A DNA stretch of 64,000 nt. It comes from Flavobacterium limicola. GTDB lineage: Bacteria > Bacteroidota > Bacteroidia > Flavobacteriales > Flavobacteriaceae. Shown here one piece after another: positions 36,031 to 45,020 of this stretch (positions are counted from its first letter, which is position 1; each line of letters begins with the position of its first letter). A program made the position numbers and the translations under genes. The stretch is from the NCBI RefSeq assembly GCF_003634755.1, contig NZ_RBXA01000003.1, positions 372,001-436,000 of the forward strand, written 5' to 3'. The notes below the pieces were generated by a model. It was given only the letters and a program-made list of their open reading frames with translations, was not told where the DNA came from and did no database searches.

Positions 36031-38781
36031 TTATCTGTTAATGGTACTTCTTTTATCCCATTTGATATCGCTTAATACGCCGGATTTTATTCCAATAAAG
36101 AAACCCCAGTTTGCATTTTCGCCCATTGGAGACCAGTTAAAATCCATTCTCCAGCTTAACAAGTCTCTCTCGAAACGAAGTTGTGTGAAAGTAACCCCTT
36201 TTTGAACAAAATCGTAACCGGTAGAAACGCCCGCTTTCCATTTTGGAGTTATGTCAGCATTAGCAGAAATCATTATTGAGTTCCCAATTATTTGATTCTC
36301 TCGGTTGTTATTCCCGTACGTTAATGAATAGGCAAATGTCATGTCCCACGGTAATTTAGAGTTGAAAAATTCTGAAATTTTATCTTCTCCTTCTTCCTCT
36401 TCTTCATCCTCAAACTGACTTCTTCTGCTATCTCCTAAGTCTGTATTTGTACCAAATAAATCATCCTCACGACCACCATTTCGTTGGCTTTGAACATTTT
36501 TATCTTTTTTGGTATCGTCTTTTCCTTTGCTTGAAATTGAATAATTCAGAGTCATATTTGAACTGGTCATTCTAAAAAGACTTCCGCCATTATCTATATT
36601 AAAAACATTAATTCGGTTTCCGGAATTGTCAATCGCATAAGGGTCTAGTGTTGCTCCAAAATTGACATTCATTTTATTGTCTAATAATGTAGTACCACCG
36701 CTAACTCTTATTGGAGAAAAGGCAAGTGAAGTTACTCCATCTGCATCTAGATTATAGGAAGTGGATAGGTTTAAATTGTTAAGCAACATTATTTTTTTAG
36801 GCTCCACTTTAGTACTGTCTTTGTCGGTAACTTTAGCCTCAAAAGTATTGCTCAAATCAAAACCTAATGTATTGGAATTATTTAATCCTGGAGCACCATA
36901 AATACCACTTTCGAATCGAGAATATTGTTTTATCATTGTTCCAGTGGCATCAGCGGAGTAAGTGTCATAGTATTTTTCAAAACTAGGAGTGTAGCCATAA
37001 GAGACTGATGGTCTCATGACGTGCCTTATGGATTTGATTTTTTTATCATTACCAAAATTAAAAGTTCCATAAATAGTTGTTCCTACGCTGGAGGAGAATG
37101 AATAGGTTCTAAAAGCATCAAATCCATTGATGGTTTTGTCAACCACTTTGCTTTGGTCAGCATCATAACTTCTTTCAATTGTTTTGGTATACCAAATTTC
37201 CTCATAATTCATAGAAGTTGAGGCGCTGAAGTATTTAAATAATTTAAAATTGGTGCTTAAAGGAATGCTGTGTTGAAAACCAACTTTAGCATCTCTAAAC
37301 ATTTGAGGTTTGAAGAATAAAGAATCGGTAGTAACGATGCTGTTTCGTCCGTTTAAATTATACTGCAAGTTTATATTCTTGAAAAATCCCTTTTTTACGC
37401 CGTCTTTCCCCACAAAAGGATAAATCCTGTCAACACTCAATTGTAATGTTGGCAAGGTCATGTTAATCTCTTCTGTTTGCGTATTTTGCGAATGAGTTGC
37501 AGTTAGCGACATTCTGACTTGCGGTACTGAAGTGAACGTTTTGGAATAGGATACTGAAGAGCTTAATGTATTATTAAGATTAGAACCAATATTTACCTGA
37601 TTGATAGATTGTTTAAAATATTTACTGCTTCCAAGATTAACAGAAGCTGAAAAACTTGAATTTGGACTCGCTTTAGAGTCTTTAGAATGTGACCATTGGA
37701 TGTTATAAATGTTTTGTTTCAAATAATCCGGATAGCCTCTTTCACTGGTTATTAAATTTTCAAAACGAATATTTAAGTTTCCTCGGTAATTATATCTTTT
37801 GGCATAACTGGATTCAAAACGCAATCCATAACTTCCATTGGTGTAATAATCACCTAAAACGGTTAAATCATAATTATCACTAAGCGCAAAATAGTATCCT
37901 AAATTTTGAAGAGAAAACCCTCTATTGTTGGAGTCATTATAGCTTGGTAAAATTAATCCTGAAATACTGGTTTCTTTGCTCATTGGAAAAAAAGCAAACG
38001 GCAAAGCTATCGGAGTAGGTACATTTGCAATCACCATGTTAGTTAAACCCGTCACTACTTTTTTGCCGGGAATAAATTTTACTTTATTCGTTTGAAAATA
38101 ATATTCTGGATTGTCTACGTCTTTTGAAGTGGTAAAACGAGCCCCTTTCAAAAAATAAACCGAGTCATTTTCTTTTTTAGTTAAAGCAGCTTTAATTTTA
38201 AATTCACCTTGTTCCGATCTTGAATTCCAGATTAAAGCTTTTTTTGATTTAAAATTAAAACGGATAGAATCGGGTTCAATTACATTTGCACCTTGTTTGA
38301 AATTTGGATATTGAGTGAAAGCACCCGTTGAATCCTTTATTCGTCCGGCATACACTTCGTTTTTTTCATAATCCATCACGATTATCCCAGACTTTAGTTC
38401 AACGTCCTGATAGTACAATTCAGCTTTGTCGTAAAGAGTAATAATTTTTTTCTTCTGGTCAATTTTAGCATACTGATCCGCTTTGTATCTTACTTTGCCG
38501 TCCAGAAATGCTTTTTTAGGTTTAATACTGTCTATTTTGATCGTATCAGTTACTTTTTCAGCGATTAAAACGGGCGTTTTATTCTGATTAATACTTTTTT
38601 TAGTGCTATCTATTTGTCTATTAGAGGATATAGCCGTCTTTTTTTTTGTTATATCTTGAGAATATAATTTACCAGAACCTAACGATAGGAAAATTGATAA
38701 TAAAACGATATTAAATAAGTTTGTATACAAAGGTTTAAATGCTATTTTTGTAAAATTATGGCCTGTTTTTTGACATGTCAA
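36031..38781 (-). CDS. lptD: LPS assembly outer membrane protein LptD (bacteroidete type)
   Basis: The 916-residue protein has a signal peptide ending near LYSQD (about residue 43). An OstA/LptA-like jellyroll follows at about 95-260 (KVRYKADQYAKIDQKKKIITL), then a large barrel with LPFAFFPM and SGLILPSY at its start. It inserts LPS in the outer leaflet of the outer membrane. The start codon is TTG at 38781, since no ATG exists in frame before the signal peptide. The frame just upstream is closed by a stop. A Glu-rich stretch (DEEEEEGED) near 790 lies in a predicted loop. It is divergent from the amidase genes across 83 bases. Confidence 0.85.
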   Translation of the reverse strand: MTCQKTGHNFTKIAFKPLYTNLFNIVLLSIFLSLGSGKLYSQDITKKKTAISSNRQIDSTKKSINQNKTPVLIAEKVTDTIKIDSIKPKKAFLDGKVRYKADQYAKIDQKKKIITLYDKAELYYQDVELKSGIIVMDYEKNEVYAGRIKDSTGAFTQYPNFKQGANVIEPDSIRFNFKSKKALIWNSRSEQGEFKIKAALTKKENDSVYFLKGARFTTSKDVDNPEYYFQTNKVKFIPGKKVVTGLTNMVIANVPTPIALPFAFFPMSKETSISGLILPSYNDSNNRGFSLQNLGYYFALSDNYDLTVLGDYYTNGSYGLRFESSYAKRYNYRGNLNIRFENLITSERGYPDYLKQNIYNIQWSHSKDSKASPNSSFSASVNLGSSKYFKQSINQVNIGSNLNNTLSSSVSYSKTFTSVPQVRMSLTATHSQNTQTEEINMTLPTLQLSVDRIYPFVGKDGVKKGFFKNINLQYNLNGRNSIVTTDSLFFKPQMFRDAKVGFQHSIPLSTNFKLFKYFSASTSMNYEEIWYTKTIERSYDADQSKVVDKTINGFDAFRTYSFSSSVGTTIYGTFNFGNDKKIKSIRHVMRPSVSYGYTPSFEKYYDTYSADATGTMIKQYSRFESGIYGAPGLNNSNTLGFDLSNTFEAKVTDKDSTKVEPKKIMLLNNLNLSTSYNLDADGVTSLAFSPIRVSGGTTLLDNKMNVNFGATLDPYAIDNSGNRINVFNIDNGGSLFRMTSSNMTLNYSISSKGKDDTKKDKNVQSQRNGGREDDLFGTNTDLGDSRRSQFEDEEEEEGEDKISEFFNSKLPWDMTFAYSLTYGNNNRENQIIGNSIMISANADITPKWKAGVSTGYDFVQKGVTFTQLRFERDLLSWRMDFNWSPMGENANWGFFIGIKSGVLSDIKWDKRSTINR

Positions 38782-38782
38782 A
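38769..38782. promoter_or_regulatory. 14-bp perfect palindrome over the lptD start codon
   Basis: TTTGACATGTCAAA is a perfect palindrome that includes the TTG start of lptD and lies at the edge of the divergent lptD/amidase gap. It could be a regulator site or chance, because short A/T-rich palindromes are frequent here. Confidence 0.25.
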
Positions 38783-38864
38783 CTTACATATTATTTTTTG
38801 TCAAAAATAGTCAAATAAATAAATTAACAACGGTAGTGTTTTAATTAAATTAACTTATAGCTTT

Positions 38865-40031
38865 ATGCACAAAACATATAAAATTAAAATAATATTAACT
38901 TTTATTTTGATAATAATTACATTAACTGGGTATAGTCAATCCAATAGTTTCAAGGTAACTTTAGATGCCGGGCATGGAGCACATGATTTTGGGGCTGTTT
39001 ATGAAGGCCGTGTAGAAAAAAACATTGCTTTGGCTGTAGTTTTAAAAGTTGGGAAGTTGTTAGAATCGATGCCAAAAATGGATGTTATTTATACCCGAAA
39101 AACGGATGTTTTCATCGATTTAATAGAAAGAGCTAATATTGCCAATAGATTTAATGCTAATATTTTTGTATCCATCCATTGTAATGCCAATAGAAATACT
39201 GCTGCTGATGGTACTGAAACCTATGTAATGGGTTTAAGTAAAATTGCATCAAATCTTGATGCGGCCAAAAAAGAGAATTCTGTAATTACTTTAGAAAAAG
39301 ATTATAAACAAAAATATGAGGGATTTGATCCAAACTCTCCAGAAACGATGATTGGAATGACTTTGATGCAAGAAGAATATCTGGACAATAGTATTTCGCT
39401 GGCAAGTAAAGTGGAAGATTCTTTTGCCGATTTAGGTAAAAAAATAAGAGGAGAAGGAGTTAAACAAGCCCCTTTTATGGTACTTCACAAAGCATATATG
39501 CCAAGAGTTTTGATTGAAATGGGTTTTATTTCTAATACTGTAGAAGGAAATAGGTTAAATTCAGAAGAAGGTCAAAATGAAATCGCTAAAGCTATTGCAG
39601 ATGCAATAGTTAGCTATAAAAATGAATATTTTGGGAGTGGAGAAGCTGATATTTTAGATGAAAAACCTTCTCAAAAAATTATTGAAAAGGTAATAAAAGA
39701 TACTACTTCGCCAGTAAAAGGTAAAGTGATTTTAGAATCTTCGGAATTAATAAAATCAAAAAAAGCAGTTGATAATTCAAAAACTATATTCAAAGTACAA
39801 CTTTCGGCTAGCATTAAAAAACTGGAATTACTACCTAGAAATTTTAATGGATTAAAAGATATTTCCGTAGCATATGAGAATAAAGTGTACAAATACATGT
39901 ACGGAGAAACGCCAGATTATGATGAAGCGAACAAACAATTGAAAGAGGCAAAAAGCAAAGGGTATAATTCTGCATTTTTAATAGCTTTTAAAAATGGAGA
40001 AAAAATTAGTATCCAAGATGCTCTAAAATAA
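38865..40031 (+). CDS. N-acetylmuramoyl-L-alanine amidase (Amidase_3), copy 1
   Basis: The 388-residue exported protein has a signal peptide ending GYSQ, then the amidase zinc-site motifs VTLDAGHGAHDFGAV, VSIHCNANRN and the catalytic Glu in RVLIEMGFISN. A C-terminal region of about 80 residues (starting IFKVQLSASIKKLEL) is SPOR-like and would bind denuded glycan at the division site. The enzyme cleaves the amide between MurNAc and the stem peptide during cell separation. It is followed after 43 bases by a second amidase and then the MCE gene. Confidence 0.9.
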   Translation: MHKTYKIKIILTFILIIITLTGYSQSNSFKVTLDAGHGAHDFGAVYEGRVEKNIALAVVLKVGKLLESMPKMDVIYTRKTDVFIDLIERANIANRFNANIFVSIHCNANRNTAADGTETYVMGLSKIASNLDAAKKENSVITLEKDYKQKYEGFDPNSPETMIGMTLMQEEYLDNSISLASKVEDSFADLGKKIRGEGVKQAPFMVLHKAYMPRVLIEMGFISNTVEGNRLNSEEGQNEIAKAIADAIVSYKNEYFGSGEADILDEKPSQKIIEKVIKDTTSPVKGKVILESSELIKSKKAVDNSKTIFKVQLSASIKKLELLPRNFNGLKDISVAYENKVYKYMYGETPDYDEANKQLKEAKSKGYNSAFLIAFKNGEKISIQDALK

Positions 40032-40074
40032 CAAAAGGCTAAATGCTTGATTTTAAATTGATAAATACTTAATT

Positions 40075-41226
40075 TTGAAAATAACAAGAGGAATCAAAAC
40101 ATTAATTTTATGCATATTTACATTCTTCACCGTAAATATTTTTTCTCAGTCGAATACTAAGTTTATCGTTATTTTAGATGCTGGGCATGGTGGTAAAGAC
40201 CCTGGCAATTCATACCACGGTTTTGTTGAAAAAGAAATCGCACTTAAAACGTCTTTAAAATTAGATAAATACCTTAAGAAGGATACAGATATTCAAATTA
40301 TTCACACCAGAAAAACGGATGTTTTTATAGAATTAGTAGACAGACCTAAAATTGCTAATAAACTGGATGCTCATTTATTTATTTCAATACATTGCAATTC
40401 GGTTAAAAATCCAGTTCCCTATGGTTCAGAAACCTTTGTAATGGGTTTAGCGAGAAGCAACAGTAATTTAGAGATTGCTAAGCAAGAGAATTCGGTAATA
40501 CTATTAGAGAAAGATTACAAAGAGACCTATAAAGGTTTCAATCCTAAGAATCCTGAAACTTTAATAGGACTGAAAATTTTACAAGAAGATTACTTAGATA
40601 GAAGTATTAACCTGGCTTCAAAAATCGAAAACAATTTTAAAAATAAATTAAAAAGGAAATCAAGAGGGATTAAGCAAACTCCTTTATGGGTTTTAGACGC
40701 TGCGTACATGCCTAGTGTTTTGATTGAGCTAGGCTTTTTATCCAATAACAAAGAAGGGCTTTATTTAAATTCAGATCAAGGTCAAAATGAAATGGCAGAA
40801 GCCATAGCAGCAGCAATTATTAATTATAAAAAAGAATATTTTGGAAATAAAGCAGGTAAAAATGATCAAGAAGATTCATCAAAAGTAGTCGTTAGGGGAA
40901 TAAAAAATAATTCTAAGAATACTGAATCAGAGTCATTTGTACAAAAAAAAGAGTCTAAAACACAATCCTCTAAAGTTGTTTTCAAAGTTCAAATTGCTGC
41001 CGGAAATAAAAATATCAAATTAAATCCAAATAACTTTAAAGGTCTAAAAGAGGTCTCGGTAGTGTCTACTAAAGGTGTTTTTTATAAATATCTATATGGT
41101 TCGACTTCAGACTATAATGAGGCAAAAGAGAATCTGAAAGTTGCAAAATCTAAAGGGTATAATACTGCTTACCTTATTGCATTTAAGGACGGAAAGAAAA
41201 TTACTATTCAAGAAGCGCTTAAATAA
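40075..41226 (+). CDS. N-acetylmuramoyl-L-alanine amidase (Amidase_3), copy 2, TTG start
   Basis: The 383-residue paralogue of the preceding gene keeps all active-site motifs: VILDAGHGGKDPGNS, ISIHCNSVKN and SVLIELGFLSN, plus the C-terminal SPOR-like region (VFKVQIAAGNKNIKL). The signal peptide ends NIFSQ. Translation appears to begin at TTG, in the context aattTTGAAAATAACAAG; no ATG is available. The first 36 bases are about 83% identical to the start of the MCE gene at 41278 (MKITRGIKT against MKISREIKT), while the signal peptide of copy 1 starts quite differently. That pattern suggests duplication with exchange of 5' ends. Confidence 0.88.
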   Translation: MKITRGIKTLILCIFTFFTVNIFSQSNTKFIVILDAGHGGKDPGNSYHGFVEKEIALKTSLKLDKYLKKDTDIQIIHTRKTDVFIELVDRPKIANKLDAHLFISIHCNSVKNPVPYGSETFVMGLARSNSNLEIAKQENSVILLEKDYKETYKGFNPKNPETLIGLKILQEDYLDRSINLASKIENNFKNKLKRKSRGIKQTPLWVLDAAYMPSVLIELGFLSNNKEGLYLNSDQGQNEMAEAIAAAIINYKKEYFGNKAGKNDQEDSSKVVVRGIKNNSKNTESESFVQKKESKTQSSKVVFKVQIAAGNKNIKLNPNNFKGLKEVSVVSTKGVFYKYLYGSTSDYNEAKENLKVAKSKGYNTAYLIAFKDGKKITIQEALK

Positions 41227-41252
41227 TAATAACAAGTTAAAATAATTTATAT

Positions 41253-41260
41253 TAAATTTG
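41253..41260 (+). promoter_or_regulatory. Possible -7 element before the MCE gene
   Basis: TAAATTTG fits TAnnTTTG and lies 18 bases before the TTG start at 41278. It would give a very short leader, and no -33 half is obvious. Confidence 0.3.
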
Positions 41261-41277
41261 TAAAAAATACACAAATT

Positions 41278-42243
41278 TTGAAAATATCAAGAGAAATTAA
41301 AACAGCTATTTTAGTAATAGCATCTATTTTATTATTTATTTGGGGCTATAGTTTTTTGAAAGGGAGAGACCTTTTTTCTAATTATAAAACATTTTATGTA
41401 GAATATGAAAATGTAGAAGGTTTAACAACATCTGCACCTGTTACACTAAATGGATTAGTTATTGGTAAAGTAAATTCAATTACTATAGATGAAAAAACAG
41501 GAAAGTTAATGGTTGAGTTACAATTAAAAACTGATTTTCCTATCTCCAAAACCAGTATTGCTTCTATTTACGAACCTGGATTTATTGGTGGAAAGCAAAT
41601 TGCAATTTATCCAAACTTTAATGATACTGAATTAGCAGTTGATGGTCAAAGATTATCAGGAAATATAAAATCAGGACTTACTGATAAAGTAGGCGAAAAA
41701 TTAGTCCCTTTACAAGAAAAACTTGAGAAATTATTAGGCAATACTGATACTTTAATATCAGGATTTAATAATGTTCTGGATAAAAAAGGGCAGGAAGATT
41801 TGAAGCGTAGTCTGGCAGATTTGAGTAAAACAATTGAACAATTCCACAAAGCTTCTTTGAGTGTTAATACATTATTGGATAATAATAAAACTCAAATAAA
41901 CGGTGTCGTTTCAAACTTTAATAAAATATCTGGGAATTTTTCTAAAATATCGGATTCATTAAATAAAGCAGATCTTGGTAAAACTGTTAAAAACCTAAAT
42001 ACAACTTTGGCGAAAGTCGATGTTATAATGACTGGTTTACAATCTGGAAAAGGTTCTCTGGGTAAATTACTGAACGATAATGCCTTCTATAAAAATGTTA
42101 GAACTACCACAAAAGAATTAGAATTATTATTGCAAGATATAAGGCTTTATCCTACAAGATATGTTAATGTTTCTTTGTTTGGAAAGAAAAATAAACCTTA
42201 TATTGCTCCCGTAAATGATTCTATAACTATTGAAAAAAATTAG
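41278..42243 (+). CDS. MCE/MlaD family lipid-transport protein, TTG start
   Basis: The 321-residue protein has one N-terminal membrane helix (TAILVIASILLFIWGYSFL), then an MCE domain at about 36-115 (YVEYENVEGLTTSAPVTLNG, then PGFIGGKQIAIYP) and a long helical periplasmic tail (about 130-280). MCE proteins form hexameric rings that carry phospholipids between membranes. The MlaE permease and MlaF ATPase are not next to it, so they must lie elsewhere. It starts with TTG and is followed after 5 bases by the membrane Fe-S protein gene. Confidence 0.87.
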   Translation: MKISREIKTAILVIASILLFIWGYSFLKGRDLFSNYKTFYVEYENVEGLTTSAPVTLNGLVIGKVNSITIDEKTGKLMVELQLKTDFPISKTSIASIYEPGFIGGKQIAIYPNFNDTELAVDGQRLSGNIKSGLTDKVGEKLVPLQEKLEKLLGNTDTLISGFNNVLDKKGQEDLKRSLADLSKTIEQFHKASLSVNTLLDNNKTQINGVVSNFNKISGNFSKISDSLNKADLGKTVKNLNTTLAKVDVIMTGLQSGKGSLGKLLNDNAFYKNVRTTTKELELLLQDIRLYPTRYVNVSLFGKKNKPYIAPVNDSITIEKN

Positions 42244-42248
42244 CAACT

Positions 42249-43580
42249 ATGAGCTATTTGGATAATGTTTTATTTGCCATATTATTGGTAATTGGTTTTG
42301 GTTATTTTTTTAAAAGCGTTAAAAAAATAATAAGAAATATTAATCTTGGAAACGATGTGAATCGTTCAGATAATCCTAAAGCACGTTGGACTAATATGGC
42401 CATGATTGCTCTAGGACAATCTAAAATGGTAAAAAGACCTATTGCAGGTGTGCTTCATATTATAGTATATGTAGGATTTGTAATTATAAACATAGAGTTA
42501 TTAGAAATTATAATCGACGGACTTTTTGGTACGCATCGTATTTTTGCTTTTTTAGGAACTACGTATGACGTGCTAATTGCTTCTTTCGAAATTTTAGCGT
42601 TTTTAGTTTTAGTAGCAGTAGTTGCTTTTTGGAGCAGAAGAAATGTTATTAAACTGAAAAGATTTGTAAGTTCTGACCTAAAAGACTGGCCTAAAAGTGA
42701 CGCGAACTATATCTTGTATTTTGAAGTAGTCTTAATGACATTGTTTTTATTAATGAATGCTTCCGATTTGCATTTGCAAAATGTACCCGGAGGGTTCTCG
42801 CATTTTATTAAAGCGGGGTCATTTCCTATAAGCCAATTTATAGAGCCATTATTTAATGGAATGTCTAATGAGTTAGTAATGCTTCTTTCTGAAATATTTT
42901 GGTGGTTGCACATTGTGGGTATTTTAATTTTCATGAACTACCTTTATTTTTCAAAGCACTTACATATTCTGTTAGCTTTTCCAAACACCTATTTTGCAAA
43001 TTTAAATCCTCAAGGTCAATTTGATAATTTAGAATCAGTTACAAATGAAGTAAAATTAATGATGGATCCTAATGCTGATCCATTTGCGGCAGCTCCAGTG
43101 GATGAAAATGCAGTGCCAAGTAAATTTGGAGCTAGTGATATTCAGGATTTAAATTGGGTTCAATTATTGAATGCCTACACCTGTACGGAGTGCGGGCGCT
43201 GTACATCATCTTGTCCAGCAAATATCACAGGTAAAAAATTGTCTCCTCGCAAGATCATGATGGACACAAGAGATAGGATGGAAGAAGTGGGAAGAAATAT
43301 AGATGCCAATAAAGGTATTTTTATTCCGGATAACAAATCTTTATTAAACGATTATATTACTGCTGAAGAGCTTTGGGCATGTACATCATGTAATGCATGT
43401 GTAGAAGAATGCCCAGTGAATATTAGTCCGCTTTCAATCATTATGGATATGAGACGTTATTTGGTAATGGAACAAAGTGCTGCACCTATGCCAATAAATG
43501 CAATGATGACCAATATTGAAAATAATGGTGCACCATGGCAATACAATCAACAAGATAGATTGAATTGGAAAAATGAATAA
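42249..43580 (+). CDS. Membrane (Fe-S)-binding protein, HdrC/DsrK-like ferredoxin domain
   Basis: The 443-residue protein has about five membrane helices in the first 230 residues, similar to the haem-b subunits of nitrate reductase gamma or HdrE/DsrM. A cytoplasmic domain follows with two [4Fe-4S] motifs, CTECGRCTSSCP near 315 and CTSCNACVEECP near 380. It most likely moves electrons between the quinone pool and a soluble partner. The next gene encodes an HdrB-type CCG protein, the natural partner. The MCE gene ends 5 bases upstream, so the pair shares a transcript with envelope genes. The donor or acceptor is unknown. Confidence 0.82.
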   Translation: MSYLDNVLFAILLVIGFGYFFKSVKKIIRNINLGNDVNRSDNPKARWTNMAMIALGQSKMVKRPIAGVLHIIVYVGFVIINIELLEIIIDGLFGTHRIFAFLGTTYDVLIASFEILAFLVLVAVVAFWSRRNVIKLKRFVSSDLKDWPKSDANYILYFEVVLMTLFLLMNASDLHLQNVPGGFSHFIKAGSFPISQFIEPLFNGMSNELVMLLSEIFWWLHIVGILIFMNYLYFSKHLHILLAFPNTYFANLNPQGQFDNLESVTNEVKLMMDPNADPFAAAPVDENAVPSKFGASDIQDLNWVQLLNAYTCTECGRCTSSCPANITGKKLSPRKIMMDTRDRMEEVGRNIDANKGIFIPDNKSLLNDYITAEELWACTSCNACVEECPVNISPLSIIMDMRRYLVMEQSAAPMPINAMMTNIENNGAPWQYNQQDRLNWKNE

Positions 43581-43673
43581 TTGAATGTTTGAGTATTATC
43601 TAGTAAAATGTTATAAAAAATTCCCGCTTACTCAAATAATTAAGTCAACGAATAACCGAATCAACAATATATT

Positions 43674-44465
43674 ATGTCAGAGAATTTAATAGTGCCAACT
43701 ATGGCCGAAATGTTAGCTCAAGGGAAACAACCAGAAGTTTTATTTTGGGTAGGTTGTGCAGGAAGTTTTGACGATAGAGCAAAAAAAATAACAAAAGCAT
43801 TTGTACAAATTTTAAATCGTTCAAATGTCTCTTTTGCTGTATTAGGCACTGAAGAAAGTTGTACTGGAGATCCAGCAAAAAGAGCAGGTAATGAGTTTTT
43901 ATTTCAAATGCAAGCCATGATGAATATTGAGGTTTTGAATGCATACGAAGCAAAAAAAATTGTTACCGCTTGTCCGCATTGTTTCAATACATTAAAAAAT
44001 GAATATCCGGAATTAGGCGGAAAATATGAAGTGGTACACCATACTGAGTTTCTGAAATCGTTATTAGACGACGGAAGATTGACCATTGAAGGAGGACAAT
44101 TCAAAGGAAAACGAATTACTTTTCATGATCCTTGCTATTTAGGAAGAGCTAATAATGTATATGAAGCACCTAGAGATTTGATTCTTAAATTGGATGCTGA
44201 ATTAGTGGAAATGAAACGTTCCAAAGCCAACGGTTTGTGTTGTGGTGCTGGCGGTGCCCAAATGTTTAAAGATGCTGAGCCTGGAAACAAGGAAATAAAT
44301 GTCGAAAGAACCGAAGATGCTTTAGAAACAAAACCAGAAATAATTGCTGCGGGTTGTCCTTTTTGCAATACCATGATGACTGATGGTATTAAAAATAAAG
44401 AAAAGGAAGGTGATGTAAAAGTTATGGATATTGCGGAATTGATTGCTAATGCGCAGGATTTATAA
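43674..44465 (+). CDS. Soluble (Fe-S)-binding protein with HdrB-type CCG domains
   Basis: The 263-residue protein has two Cys-rich (CCG) domains. The first includes GCAGSFDD, EESCTGDPAKRAG and TACPHCFNTL. The second has HDPCYLGR, GLCCGAGGAQMF and AAGCPFCNTM. The second is canonical, while the first has CT in place of CC, as in other proteins of this type. Such domains bind a non-cubane [4Fe-4S] cluster in heterodisulfide reductase HdrB, GlpC and LutA relatives. It follows the membrane Fe-S protein by 93 bases; together they would form a quinone-linked redox module. I find no dehydrogenase or flavoprotein gene beside them. Confidence 0.83.
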   Translation: MSENLIVPTMAEMLAQGKQPEVLFWVGCAGSFDDRAKKITKAFVQILNRSNVSFAVLGTEESCTGDPAKRAGNEFLFQMQAMMNIEVLNAYEAKKIVTACPHCFNTLKNEYPELGGKYEVVHHTEFLKSLLDDGRLTIEGGQFKGKRITFHDPCYLGRANNVYEAPRDLILKLDAELVEMKRSKANGLCCGAGGAQMFKDAEPGNKEINVERTEDALETKPEIIAAGCPFCNTMMTDGIKNKEKEGDVKVMDIAELIANAQDL

Positions 44466-44524
44466 ATCAATTAAAAATCACGAATTTTGATTTTGTAACT
44501 CAAAATTCATAACTCATAATTAAG

Positions 44525-45007
44525 ATGTTTGTTCCATTTGAAAATTTACCCGAAGAATCTAAAATCTGGATTTATCAATCAAACAGAAAATTTTCGGATG
44601 CCGAGTTTTCTGAAATAGAAATAGCCTTGCAATCCTTTCTGGAAGGTTGGGCTGCGCATGGTACCAGTTTAGAATCTTCATACCAATTAAAATACAATCG
44701 ATTTATAATTATTGCTGTAAATCAGGATGTACAAGCTGCTACAGGATGTTCCATTGACTCTTCTGTAGAATTTATTCAAAGTTTGGAACAAAAATATGCG
44801 GTTGATTTATTGGATAAAATGAATGTTACTTTCAAACTTGGTGAACATATTGCGCACAAGCCTTTGATTGATTTCAAGAAAATGGTAAAAGACAAAGCCG
44901 TTACTGAAAACACAATCGTTTTCAATAATTTGGTTAATAATATAGAAGAATATAATGAATCCTGGGAAGTTCCGGCCATCGATAGCTGGCATAGTCGCTT
45001 TTTTTAA
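44525..45007 (+). CDS. Conserved hypothetical protein (often misnamed ABC transporter ATPase)
   Basis: The 160-residue cytoplasmic protein begins MFVPFENLPEESKIWIYQSN and has a central FIIIAVNQDVQAATGCSIDS and a C-terminal IDSWHSRFF. Similar bacteroidete proteins are labelled ABC transporter ATPase, but I see no Walker A, signature or Walker B motif and it is too short, so that name is not supported by sequence. The function is unknown. It lies between the CCG Fe-S protein (59 bases before) and the GH3 fusion gene (13 bases after) and is probably in the same transcript. Confidence 0.75.
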   Translation: MFVPFENLPEESKIWIYQSNRKFSDAEFSEIEIALQSFLEGWAAHGTSLESSYQLKYNRFIIIAVNQDVQAATGCSIDSSVEFIQSLEQKYAVDLLDKMNVTFKLGEHIAHKPLIDFKKMVKDKAVTENTIVFNNLVNNIEEYNESWEVPAIDSWHSRFF

Positions 45008-45020
45008 ACAAAACAGTTCA

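Noticed and set aside
43588..43636. Inverted repeat TTTGAGTA/TACTCAAA between the two Fe-S genes
   Set aside because: The arms are 8 bases with a 33-base gap and no supporting feature.
44466..44524. Inverted repeat AATTTTGA/TCAAAATT as a terminator after the CCG protein gene
   Set aside because: The stem is only A/T-rich with a loose loop and no U run; common by chance in this composition.
44955..45020. Upstream ATG extension of the GH3 fusion gene
   Set aside because: It overlaps the end of the preceding gene and would bury the lipoprotein signal that starts at 45021.
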